NCBI GenBank assembly: GCA_964652585.1
Contig: CAZZDA010000045.1
Span: 1-9,734, forward strand
DNA length: 9,734 bases
Direction of reading: 5' to 3'
Source of the DNA: CAZZDA01 sp964652585
GTDB taxonomy: Bacteria; Patescibacteriota; Patescibacteriia; UBA1544
In this document: piece by piece, positions 1 to 5,997 of the stretch
Numbering within the stretch: the first letter of the stretch is position 1
Layout of the letters: the number at the start of each line of letters is the position of its first letter
The notes under the pieces: generated by a model
Seen by the model: only the letters and a program-made list of their open reading frames with translations
Database searches by the model: none
Told to the model about the DNA's origin: nothing
Program-made: the position numbers and the translations under genes

Positions 1-36
1 GGGTAAAGCATCATAATTATACCGTATCTGTTCCAT
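1..36 (-). CDS. Possible 5' end of a divergent gene, cut by the window edge
   Basis: An ATG at 36 on the minus strand opens a frame that stays open to the window edge. It encodes only 12 residues, MEQIRYNYDALP. The sequence AAAGGAA lies directly in front, too close to the ATG to be an ideal ribosome binding site. A perfect TATAAT occurs on the same strand at 82-77, but I see no good -35 for it. The codons look like ordinary protein, but 12 codons prove little and the product is not recognisable. The opposite strand is also open from 3 to a TAA at 93-95, so this could instead be the tail of a gene ending just before thrS. The two readings exclude each other. Confidence 0.27.
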   Translation of the reverse strand, partial: MEQIRYNYDALP

Positions 37-63
37 TTCCTTTATATAACAATATGACTGTGG

Positions 64-93
64 TTGACGATATTGTATTATATTTGCTAGGAT
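64..93 (+). promoter_or_regulatory. Putative thrS promoter with extended -10, close to the start codon
   Basis: The -35 box TTGACG (64-69) is followed by an 18-nt spacer that ends in TGC, and then by the -10 box TAGGAT (88-93). Only nine bases, AACCTCATT, separate the -10 from the thrS ATG at 103. Transcription would therefore begin at or a few bases before the ATG. AGGAT could instead act as a ribosome binding site at 10 nt spacing, if a promoter lies further upstream. The TGC-TAnnAT form recurs at gatB, at the leader near 6000 and at the YfiH-family gene, which raises confidence. Confidence 0.5.
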
Positions 94-102
94 AACCTCA
101 TT

Positions 103-1899
103 ATGCCAAAAGTGAAACACGATATAGAAACGATTCGTCATTCAACTGCGCATGTGTTAGCTGCTGCGGTTATGAAGTTGTTTCCTGAAGCGAAGCTTGG
201 TGTTGGACCGATTGTAGAACATGGTTTTTATTATGATTTTCAGCTTCCGCGACCGTTGACCGATGAAGACTTACCAAAGATAAAAAAAGAGATGTTGCGT
301 ATTATCAAAAGTGGCACGGAGTTCACGCGTGAAGAAATGAGTATTGATGACGCGATCGTGTATTTTAAAAAACAAAAGCAAGATTTCAAAGTAGAGCTTT
401 TAGAAGATTTGAAGAAAAAAGGTACCACTAGCCTCAAAGAAGAAGACTTAGCTGACATTGATCTAAGTAATGAGAAGGTAGCGAGTGTGTATCATACAGG
501 GGAATTTACAGATCTGTGCCGAGGGCCGCATGTGGCGAACACGAAAGAGCTTAGTGTTTTTAAGCTTACCAAACTTGCGGGCGCATATTGGCGCGGTGAT
601 GAAAATAATCCACAACTCCAACGTGTATATGGTGTGGCGTTTACAACCAAAGAAGAATTGGTAGCACATCTTACGATGCTGGAAGAAGCAAAAAAGCGAG
701 ATCACCGAAAACTCGGAAAAGAACTGGATCTCTTTGTGTTTTCATCGCTTGTTGGGTCAGGACTTCCTCTCTATACGCCTCGTGGCAATACCATATGCCA
801 GGAAATTAAAAACTATACGCGAGAATTGCAAGAAGGTATTTATAGTGAGGTAGCGACTCAGCCGGTAAGCCGTGCTGAATTATTTAAAATTTCCGGACAT
901 TATGACAAATTCAAGGACGATATGTTGCGGGTGCATTCCAATTATAGTAAAGAAGAATATTTTCTCAAACCAATGAACTGCCCGCAGCATATTCAGATAT
1001 TTGCCTCACATATTCGCAGCTATAAAGACCTCCCTATTCGCTATGCGGATTTTACTCACTTGCATCGTGATGAAAAACCGGGGGAGCTTCAGGGACTGAC
1101 ACGGCTTCGGGGATTTTGTCAGGATGACGGACACAGCTTTTGTCGTGAAGATCAGGTAGCGGAAGAATTTGAACTGGTTCTTCGCATGATTCAAAAAGCG
1201 ATGGAGACCTATAGCATGAATTATAGCATTCGTCTTTCTCTGTGGGATCCACAGCAGAAAGAGAAATATCTTGGTGAAGCGGCGGTGTGGGAGAAGGCGC
1301 AAAAACTTTTGGAAGACTTGCTTAAGAAAAATAACATTACTTATACGCGCGCGGAGGGTGAGGCGGCATTTTATGGGCCAAAAATGGATCTTGTAGCACA
1401 CGACTCTTTAGGGCGCGAGTGGCAAATTTCAACTATTCAACTTGATCTGAACTTACCGAAACGGTTTGGTATTACGTATGTGGATAAGGACGGAGCTGAA
1501 AAAACGCCGCTCATGATCCATCGGGCTCTTGTTGGATCACCCGAACGCTTTATGGGTATTTTGATAGAGCACTATGCAGGGGCGTTCCCAGCGTGGCTGG
1601 CACCCGTACAAGTTGCGGTACTCTCAGTTGGTGAGATGCATCGTGAATTTGCAGATGCGCTTGGTGTAGAATTGAGCGATGCGCAGATTCGTGTGGAGGT
1701 GGATAATAGCGATGAGAGTGTGGGATACAAAATACGCCGTGCGGAAAAAATGAAAATACCCTATATGTTGGTAGTGGGGGATAAAGAAGTAAAAGGAAAA
1801 AAGTTGGCAGTGCGCAAGCGTGGAGAAAGAGAGACTATTGGTATGACGCGAAAAAAGTTTATTGAAATGGTGCAAGAAGAGATACGAGGGAGGAAGTAG
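103..1899 (+). CDS. thrS: Threonine--tRNA ligase lacking the TGS domain
   Basis: ThrRS charges tRNA(Thr) with threonine in the cytoplasm. The 598-aa protein starts directly in the editing domain: HSTAH (H13, H17) and the matching C139-x3-H143 of CRGPH form the Ser-tRNA(Thr) editing site. The class II core follows from about residue 205. Its zinc ligands are C293 (MNCPQH), H344 (DDGHSF) and H473 (MIHRALVGS). Motif 2 lies around HRDEKPGELQGLTRLRGF (321-338), and motif 3 around RALVGSPERF (474-483). The C-terminal 95 or so residues are the anticodon-binding domain. The usual N-terminal TGS domain of about 60 residues is absent. This is not a start-site error, because an in-frame TAG lies at 88-90, 12 bp before the ATG. 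The gene is probably transcribed from the promoter just upstream. The family call is secure. Confidence 0.97.
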   Translation: MPKVKHDIETIRHSTAHVLAAAVMKLFPEAKLGVGPIVEHGFYYDFQLPRPLTDEDLPKIKKEMLRIIKSGTEFTREEMSIDDAIVYFKKQKQDFKVELLEDLKKKGTTSLKEEDLADIDLSNEKVASVYHTGEFTDLCRGPHVANTKELSVFKLTKLAGAYWRGDENNPQLQRVYGVAFTTKEELVAHLTMLEEAKKRDHRKLGKELDLFVFSSLVGSGLPLYTPRGNTICQEIKNYTRELQEGIYSEVATQPVSRAELFKISGHYDKFKDDMLRVHSNYSKEEYFLKPMNCPQHIQIFASHIRSYKDLPIRYADFTHLHRDEKPGELQGLTRLRGFCQDDGHSFCREDQVAEEFELVLRMIQKAMETYSMNYSIRLSLWDPQQKEKYLGEAAVWEKAQKLLEDLLKKNNITYTRAEGEAAFYGPKMDLVAHDSLGREWQISTIQLDLNLPKRFGITYVDKDGAEKTPLMIHRALVGSPERFMGILIEHYAGAFPAWLAPVQVAVLSVGEMHREFADALGVELSDAQIRVEVDNSDESVGYKIRRAEKMKIPYMLVVGDKEVKGKKLAVRKRGERETIGMTRKKFIEMVQEEIRGRK

Positions 1900-1909
1900 A
1901 CACTACTTA

Positions 1910-2026
1910 TTTGCAAAGGCACGTAAAAATCCCCGGCGAGGATTTTTACTCTTGTGTATCCTCATTCCTCTCCGATGTACATCGTAGAGACCATGCTCAT
2001 TTCGGATACACAACGACCTTTGCAAA
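1910..2026 (+). ncRNA. Intergenic element predicted to fold as a three-way junction
   Basis: Three perfect 10-bp complementary pairs nest without crossing. P1 is 1910-1919 with 2017-2026 (TTTGCAAAGG/CCTTTGCAAA). P2 is 1923-1932 with 1940-1949 (GTAAAAATCC/GGATTTTTAC, 7-nt loop). P3 is 1952-1961 with 2004-2013 (TTGTGTATCC/GGATACACAA). P3 encloses a further hairpin at 1968-1989, CTCT-c-CGAT, loop GTAC, ATCG-t-AGAG. The junction linkers are only 3, 2 and 3 nt. The element lies between thrS and miaB, whose ATG is 42 nt past P1. It has no T-tract of a classical terminator. It could be a cis-regulator of miaB, a processed 3' end of the thrS mRNA, a stand-alone RNA or a MITE-like insertion. I do not recognise it as a known RNA family. 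The strand is assumed from the flanking genes. Confidence 0.5.
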
Positions 2027-2068
2027 CAATAGCGCCTACCTTGCAAAAGAAAAGGGATAAATAAAGAA

Positions 2069-3382
2069 ATGAAATATTACATTATGAGTATGGGTTGTCA
2101 GATGAATACGTCTGATTCTGAGCGTATTGCGACCATGCTTGAAAAAATAGGATATACCAAAACATCCTCTGAACGGGATGCTGATTTTATTGTACTGAAT
2201 ACATGTTCCGTGCGCCAATCAGCTGAAAATAGAATATATGGCAAGATGCGTATTTTTCGTGAATATAAAAAACAGAACCAGAATTTGCGGGTGATGATCA
2301 CCGGATGTGTTCCCGGAAGCCAAGGAGACGCTTTTCGCAAAAAAGTTCCTGATGCTGATTACGTGGTGAATATTCAAGACATTCCTAAAATTCCGGAGAT
2401 GGTGAAGAAAAGTAAAGAGAGTCAACAATTTACCACACCGATGACGCTCAAAGAACAAAACGACGAGTATTTTACTGTTCCACCGATGTATAATTCACGT
2501 TTTCGGGCATATGTGCCTATTTCTATCGGGTGCAATAAGTTTTGTACCTACTGTATTGTGCCGAAAGCGCGGGGAAGAGAGAAGTCACGGAGTTCAAAAG
2601 ATATTAGAGAAGAATGCGAGCTTCTCGTAAAAAATGGATATAAAGATATTATGCTTCTTGGACAGAATGTAAATTCCTATGGCAATGATAATAAAGAGGA
2701 GATGTCTTTTCCGGAATTATTAGAGCGTATAGCTGATATTTCAGGAGATTTTTGGGTGCGCTATCTTTCGGCGCACCCATATGACATGTCTGACGAACTT
2801 ATAGAGCTTATGGGTCGGCATAAAAAAATTACTCCATATGTGCATTTGCCGGTGCAATCGGGTTCTGACAGTGTCTTAAAATGTATGAATAGGCACTATA
2901 CGGTGGCACATTATTTGGAGCGTATGAAAAAAATTCGTGCTACAATTCCTAATGTTATGATCTCTACAGATATTGTGGTGGGATTTTGCGGTGAGACGGA
3001 AGAGGATTTTCAAAAAACTTTGGAGCTGTGCCGCAAGGTAGAATATGATATGGTATATAGTGGCATCTATAGTCCGCGCAAGGGAACGTTTGCCGCGGAA
3101 CATTATGAAGATGATGTATCGATGCCGGAAAAGAAAAAGAGGGACAAGGAACTGAACGCAATTATCGGAGAAATTGCACTCAGGCACAATCAAGATATGA
3201 TTGGCACGACAGTAACTGTATTGCCGGAAAAGATAAGTAAGGGCATGCTCCAAGGAAAAACAGATACATTTAAAACAGTAAAAATAGTTGGAGATAATGT
3301 ACGGGAAGAATTGATCGGTACATTTGTTCAGGTGAGTATTACGGAGGCAGGTAAGTGGGGTGTAGTAGGAAAGATTGTATAA
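2069..3382 (+). CDS. miaB: tRNA-2-methylthio-N6-dimethylallyladenosine synthase MiaB
   Basis: MiaB is a radical-SAM methylthiotransferase. It converts i6A37, made by MiaA, into ms2i6A37 in tRNAs that read UNN codons. The 437-aa protein has the family's three parts. The N-terminal UPF0004 domain has cluster cysteines C10 (GCQMN), C46 (NTCSVR) and C80 (TGCVPG). The radical-SAM domain has C155, C159 and C162 in CNKFCTYC, followed by IVPKARGREKSR. A TRAM RNA-binding domain covers about 378-437. The MiaB-type CNKFCTYCIVPxxRGRE context separates it from RimO and MtaB. The start fits the family. A weak AGGG lies 12 nt upstream of the ATG. The partner miaA is 0.95 kb downstream on the same strand, with an oppositely oriented gene between them. 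Confidence 0.96.
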   Translation: MKYYIMSMGCQMNTSDSERIATMLEKIGYTKTSSERDADFIVLNTCSVRQSAENRIYGKMRIFREYKKQNQNLRVMITGCVPGSQGDAFRKKVPDADYVVNIQDIPKIPEMVKKSKESQQFTTPMTLKEQNDEYFTVPPMYNSRFRAYVPISIGCNKFCTYCIVPKARGREKSRSSKDIREECELLVKNGYKDIMLLGQNVNSYGNDNKEEMSFPELLERIADISGDFWVRYLSAHPYDMSDELIELMGRHKKITPYVHLPVQSGSDSVLKCMNRHYTVAHYLERMKKIRATIPNVMISTDIVVGFCGETEEDFQKTLELCRKVEYDMVYSGIYSPRKGTFAAEHYEDDVSMPEKKKRDKELNAIIGEIALRHNQDMIGTTVTVLPEKISKGMLQGKTDTFKTVKIVGDNVREELIGTFVQVSITEAGKWGVVGKIV

Positions 3383-3410
3383 AAAAACTGAAAGCCGTGG
3401 CTTTCAGTTT
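3381..3410 (-). terminator. Intrinsic terminator of the YfiH-family gene, shared with convergent miaB
   Basis: The stem pairs 3385-3395 (AAACTGAAAGC) with 3400-3410 (GCTTTCAGTTT), with loop CGTG. Read on the minus strand it runs into seven T residues, which is ideal termination 15 bp past the stop of the 3425-4264 gene. On the plus strand it begins at the miaB stop codon but is followed by GGAAAG, so it would end miaB transcripts less efficiently. Confidence 0.85.
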
Positions 3411-3424
3411 GGAAAGAGCAGACG

Positions 3425-4264
3425 TTATTTCCCGTTTCGGGAGTAATGAACGATCAGGAGGTTTCTCTGATTTCGGTCGTTGTTCTCATGCAGAGCGCGT
3501 CGGGCAGAGTGATATGCTGTATGGTCGTTTGCGCAGTAGGTACAGGCTTCTTCTGCATAAAATGACGTGCAAGGTGCTCTGAGCGAAATAATGGCGCGTA
3601 TGATGCTCAACATGTCTCCCCGATATTTGAGATTGCCATTCGCATCGTATGTTTTTTGAAAGGCGTATGAGGTAAACAGATTATACCTTTCTTTGAAAGC
3701 ATCAAGCACGTCTTGATCAACCAGGAAGCAGCAGGAGCGAATATGCGGAAAAGTCATGGTGCCGATAGTGTAAGGATACACCTTCTTGCTTTCCAGAAAG
3801 TCAAACGCTTTTTCCAAAATTCCTCCGGCAAGACTTCTCCAACCGCAGTGCACAAAGCCGTACCACATGCGATCATGAACGTCCATTCCGTACAGTAGTA
3901 CGATTGGGCAGTCTGCGGGAGGCATACAGAGCGTAGCTAGGGGGTACTCACTTGAGAGAAAGTAGCCGTCATACGCTTCTTGCGGGGTAAGCACCGGCGT
4001 GTTACCATGGTTCTTGCCGAAGAAATCATTTGCCGCATAGCTAATAGCACTGCCATGTGAAAGTCGTGGAACAATAGTTTGTTGCGTGCATCCCGTAAGG
4101 CGCTTTGTAGCTTGTTCCACTATATTGGCAAATTCAGGAGAAGAACGATATGAGTTGGCAAGTGATCTATCCCACATACCAACGGAAAGATTTCCTTGAT
4201 GGACAGTGATGTTACGGAAGATGTGGGGTGTAGGAAAAGTAGTTGCAGATACTACGGTTGTCAT
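3425..4264 (-). CDS. YfiH/LACC1 'polyphenol oxidase' family protein (divergent)
   Basis: This 279-aa protein carries the landmarks of the Cu-oxidase_4/YfiH family. The H70 region (RLSHG) matches the family QvHG. DGYFLSS (99-105) matches the DALVT segment. PPADCP places C119, and HCGWRSLAGG places H139. SCCFLV (177-182), an EEACTYC segment (238-244) and YHSARRA (251-257) follow. H70, C119 and H139 form the expected metal/catalytic triad. Characterised relatives include human LACC1 (purine nucleoside phosphorylase/adenosine deaminase), E. coli YfiH/PgeF (peptidoglycan-precursor proofreading) and B. subtilis YlmD. Which of these activities applies here cannot be read from the sequence. The start is fixed by GGGAGGAG two bases before the ATG. 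The gene stands alone, antisense to its neighbours, with its own promoter and terminator. Motif spellings are unusually divergent and Cys-rich (9 Cys). Confidence 0.85.
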   Translation of the reverse strand: MTTVVSATTFPTPHIFRNITVHQGNLSVGMWDRSLANSYRSSPEFANIVEQATKRLTGCTQQTIVPRLSHGSAISYAANDFFGKNHGNTPVLTPQEAYDGYFLSSEYPLATLCMPPADCPIVLLYGMDVHDRMWYGFVHCGWRSLAGGILEKAFDFLESKKVYPYTIGTMTFPHIRSCCFLVDQDVLDAFKERYNLFTSYAFQKTYDANGNLKYRGDMLSIIRAIISLRAPCTSFYAEEACTYCANDHTAYHSARRALHENNDRNQRNLLIVHYSRNGK

Positions 4265-4266
4265 GA

Positions 4267-4274
4267 CTCCTCCC
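4267..4274 (-). promoter_or_regulatory. Strong Shine-Dalgarno site of the YfiH-family gene
   Basis: The minus strand reads GGGAGGAG-TC-ATG. This is a near-perfect anti-16S match just before the start codon and it fixes the start at 4264. Among the other genes in the window, only the 5471-5803 gene has a comparable site. Confidence 0.8.
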
Positions 4275-4318
4275 TGGTGTTGGTGAAAAGAACATGGTAA
4301 AGGACTAAACTTCGGCGT

Positions 4319-4346
4319 ATTCTAGCATATGCAAAGAAAAAAACAA
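4319..4346 (-). promoter_or_regulatory. Putative promoter of the YfiH-family gene, overlapping the miaA start
   Basis: On the minus strand, TTGTTT (4346-4341), a 16-nt spacer ending in TGC and TAGAAT (4324-4319) form an extended -10 promoter. The untranslated leader would be about 48 nt and holds the strong ribosome binding site. The promoter straddles the miaA ATG at 4329. Polymerase bound here could therefore compete with miaA initiation. Confidence 0.5.
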
Positions 4347-5315
4347 CCCCCTAAACTTATTGCTGTTGTAGGACCAACCGTTTCAGGCAAAAGCGCTCTT
4401 GGCATTGCGCTTGCAAAGCAGTTTGATGGAGAAGTCATTTCAGCTGATTCACGTCAGATTTATAAAGGGATGGATATTGGGACAGCTAAGATAAAGCGCG
4501 ATACGCAACAAGACGATCTGCCAAAATCTATTGGTGCATTACAGCCGTTTCGTTCGGAAAAAATTGTTCATTGGCTTATCGATATAGTTGAGCCAAATGA
4601 AATGTATACGCTTGCGCACTATCAACGTGATGCGTATAAGGTTATTGCTGATATTCACGCGCGAGGGAAAATACCTTTTATAGTTGGCGGAACGGGATTG
4701 TATGTATCAGCGGTTATTGATCATTTTACCATTCCACAAGGGAGTGATACCAAACATCAACAAATAAGAAAGGAGTTGGAAAATCGTTATGCACAGGAAG
4801 GTCTCTCGATACTTTTTCAAGAGCTTATGGAGCACGATCCGGATGCTGTGTGGCGAGTAGATAGAAATAATCCGCGAAGGGTCATACGGGCATTAGAGGT
4901 GTGTTTGCTTACCGGCAAGCCGTTTACCAAACAGCGGCAACAACACAAATCTCTTTATGATGTGCTGCAAATTGGTATTGCTACCACCTCAAATGAAAGG
5001 AGTGTGAAAATAGAAAAACGCGTACGGGAGATGCTGGCTGAAGGATTTGTTGAAGAAGTGCACAATCTTTTGAAGAGAGGGTATGCGCTTGACCTCCCGT
5101 CACTTTCCGGTATTGGATATAAAGAAATAGGGGAGTGGCTTGAGAATGGGGGTAGTACTGACACGAAAGTTCCTGAAGAAATTATTGAAAAAATATGTAT
5201 TGCAACGCGACAGTACGCAAAGCGGCAAATGACGTGGTTGAAGCGTGATAAACGTATACAGTGGATTAAGAATATAAAGGAAGCGGAGGGATTGGTAAAT
5301 GACTTTCTATGCTAG
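4329..5315 (+). CDS. miaA: tRNA dimethylallyltransferase MiaA
   Basis: MiaA transfers the dimethylallyl group from DMAPP to N6 of A37 in UNN-reading tRNAs, giving i6A37, the substrate of MiaB. The 328-aa protein has the P-loop GPTVSGKS (15-22), DSRQIYKGMDIGTAK (40-54), the GGTGLY motif (120-125), RNNPRRVIRALEV (179-191) and the C-terminal RQYAKRQMTWLKRD (294-307). Compared with the family there are about a dozen extra residues between GTAK and the LID motif (around 57-80). No Shine-Dalgarno is visible. An in-frame TAG lies 6 bp upstream of the ATG, so the start cannot move far upstream. A weak -10-like TATTCT at 4318-4323 would start transcription nearly at the ATG, so a leaderless mRNA is possible. 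Length and motifs make the call secure. Confidence 0.96.
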   Translation: MQRKKQPPKLIAVVGPTVSGKSALGIALAKQFDGEVISADSRQIYKGMDIGTAKIKRDTQQDDLPKSIGALQPFRSEKIVHWLIDIVEPNEMYTLAHYQRDAYKVIADIHARGKIPFIVGGTGLYVSAVIDHFTIPQGSDTKHQQIRKELENRYAQEGLSILFQELMEHDPDAVWRVDRNNPRRVIRALEVCLLTGKPFTKQRQQHKSLYDVLQIGIATTSNERSVKIEKRVREMLAEGFVEEVHNLLKRGYALDLPSLSGIGYKEIGEWLENGGSTDTKVPEEIIEKICIATRQYAKRQMTWLKRDKRIQWIKNIKEAEGLVNDFLC

Positions 5316-5353
5316 TACACACAAAACATTGTAAAAATTACTCAAAATATATC

Positions 5354-5387
5354 GGCTCATAATCTGACGGCCGTCAGATTATGAGCC
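5354..5387. repeat. Perfect 34-bp palindrome downstream of miaA
   Basis: GGCTCATAATCTGACGG (5354-5370) is followed with no spacer by its exact reverse complement (5371-5387). It lies 38 bp past the miaA stop. No T-tract follows on the plus strand, and only an AT-rich stretch follows on the minus strand. It could be a strong 3' hairpin that protects or ends miaA mRNA, a second terminator for the leftward gene, or a binding site for a dimeric protein. The palindrome is certain, its role is not. Confidence 0.9.
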
Positions 5388-5422
5388 ATGTGGAGATAGT
5401 AAATTGTAGAGATTGCTTAAAG

Positions 5423-5447
5423 AAAAAAGGTCGTCAGAGACGACCTT
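5423..5447 (-). terminator. Intrinsic terminator of the Cys/His-rich gene
   Basis: The stem pairs 5427-5435 (AAGGTCGTC) with 5439-5447 (GACGACCTT) across a 3-nt loop. On the minus strand the hairpin is followed by a run of T residues (six at 5428-5423, two of them inside the stem). It lies 23 bp past the stop of the 5471-5803 gene, which supports that gene being real. Confidence 0.85.
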
Positions 5448-5470
5448 GAGTGAAAGAGCGGGGGAGGAGC

Positions 5471-5803
5471 TTAGGCGGCAGTGTATTGTTGTATAGCAAC
5501 TAATGGATGTTCTTCTGCCGTTTGCTGTAATGACACAGGTATTCGTCGACAATGTACGTCATTTGGTCCGTGATTGATAACTATGTCAACACGTCCTCCG
5601 TCATGTACGTTGTTACAAGCAGTAAGCCACTTTGTTGTTCTGATGATGCGATATCCACGTTCATCAAAAGCTTCAAATGACATACCGGGCGTACGTTCGG
5701 TCATGATCTGACATTGTGTGCATTCTGCTGATGGGTTGGTCAGGTTGAAGCAGGGTTTGCTGTGGAGATGGCAACCAAGAAATGCAAATACGCATGGTAT
5801 CAT
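5471..5803 (-). CDS. Hypothetical Cys/His-rich 110-aa protein
   Basis: I do not recognise this protein. I chose the ATG at 5803 because GGGAGGAAGTC lies directly in front of it. An ATG ten codons upstream (5833) lacks such a site. The product is 110 aa with seven cysteines (C4, C11, C18, C28, C31, C63, C85) and several histidines (H12, H14, H67, H78, H84, H99). C28 and C31 form a CxxC, so metal binding or disulfides are possible. The short apolar start (MIPCVFAFLGC) has no basic n-region and is not a convincing signal peptide or lipobox. A central segment (about 41-60, FEAFDERGYRIIRTTKW) looks like an ordinary folded beta-rich stretch. It is a single-gene unit with its own terminator, and an elaborate leader with an upstream terminator precedes it. 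Confidence 0.72.
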   Translation of the reverse strand: MIPCVFAFLGCHLHSKPCFNLTNPSAECTQCQIMTERTPGMSFEAFDERGYRIIRTTKWLTACNNVHDGGRVDIVINHGPNDVHCRRIPVSLQQTAEEHPLVAIQQYTAA

Positions 5804-5827
5804 GACTTCCTCCCTATGATGAGATGT

Positions 5828-5862
5828 AATCAAAGAACGTTACGAAAAAAAAATCAAAGAAC
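5828..5862. repeat. 11-bp direct repeat between the leader terminator and the gene start
   Basis: AATCAAAGAAC occurs at 5828-5838 and again at 5852-5862, a 24-bp period. In the leftward transcript this reads GTTCTTTGATT twice between the terminator and the ribosome binding site of the 5471-5803 gene. The TTTGATT part can pair with AATCAAA just upstream of the terminator stem (5907-5901). It could be a regulator site or part of an RNA fold. Confidence 0.6.
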
Positions 5863-5863
5863 A

Positions 5864-5895
5864 AAAAAATTCCTCTCTAGTGAGAGGAATTTTTT
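5864..5895 (-). terminator. Intrinsic terminator, usable in both directions
   Basis: A perfect 14-bp stem pairs 5864-5877 with 5882-5895 (core ATTCCTCTC/GAGAGGAAT, loop TAGT). It is flanked by A and T runs, so it looks like a terminator from either strand. On the minus strand it would end transcripts from gatB and the 57-aa gene and from the promoter at 5998-6026. It lies 60 bp before the ATG of the 5471-5803 gene, which places it as a leader terminator or attenuator. Confidence 0.85.
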
Positions 5896-5987
5896 AATGA
5901 TTTGATTCTTGGAAAATAGACATGCGTCCCGCAGTGCTCTGCGGTTTGGAACAACACTGAATAGTACTGTTTTTTTTGTACTCGCAT
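5877..5987 (-). CDS. Possible 36-aa leaderless small ORF or leader peptide
   Basis: An ATG at 5987 opens 36 codons (starting MRVQKKQYYSVLF) that end with TAG in the loop of the terminator at 5864-5895. The ATG sits 10 nt past a strong -10 box. The preceding ACCCTACAGT resembles the sequence before gatB (GCCTCAGT) and thrS (AACCTCATT), which also have no Shine-Dalgarno site. A ribosome finishing this ORF would cover the 5' arm of the terminator, which would allow read-through into the 5471-5803 gene. No regulatory codon run stands out; the only repeat is Gln-Tyr-Tyr. The overlap with a terminator may be fortuitous, and the RNA could be non-coding. Confidence 0.35.
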   Translation of the reverse strand: MRVQKKQYYSVLFQTAEHCGTHVYFPRIKSLKNSSH

Positions 5988-5997
5988 ACTGTAGGGT

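Larger units (their letters stand above)
5864..5991 (-). ncRNA. Candidate attenuator leader or small RNA of about 125-130 nt
   Basis: A near-consensus promoter at 6026-5998 would start a leftward RNA near 5991. The RNA holds a weak hairpin (AGTAC at 5982-5978 with GTACT at 5967-5963), a GC-rich hairpin (CCGCAG at 5944-5939 with CTGCGG at 5934-5929, loop AGCA), and then the strong terminator at 5895-5864. If transcription stops there, a small RNA results. If it reads through, the RNA becomes the 5' leader of the 5471-5803 gene, for which I find no other good promoter. A 36-codon ORF lies within it. The fold and promoter are visible; the function is inferred. Confidence 0.45.

Noticed and set aside
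3..95. A 30-codon plus-strand frame ending in TAA 7 bp before thrS, possibly the tail of an upstream gene
   Set aside because: Thirty open codons can occur by chance, the residues match nothing I know, and a minus-strand start at 36 competes with it. Not listed as a feature.
1006..1401. A 131-codon open frame on the minus strand inside thrS
   Set aside because: It lies opposite the most conserved ThrRS core, has no ribosome binding site or recognisable product, and is a by-product of the thrS codons.
5354..5387. Palindrome as a phage attachment site or IS end
   Set aside because: No integrase, transposase or target duplication is nearby, so only the palindrome itself is reported.
5804..5833. 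Earlier ATG at 5833 for the Cys/His-rich gene
   Set aside because: It has no ribosome binding site in front, while the ATG at 5803 directly follows GGGAGGAAGTC.
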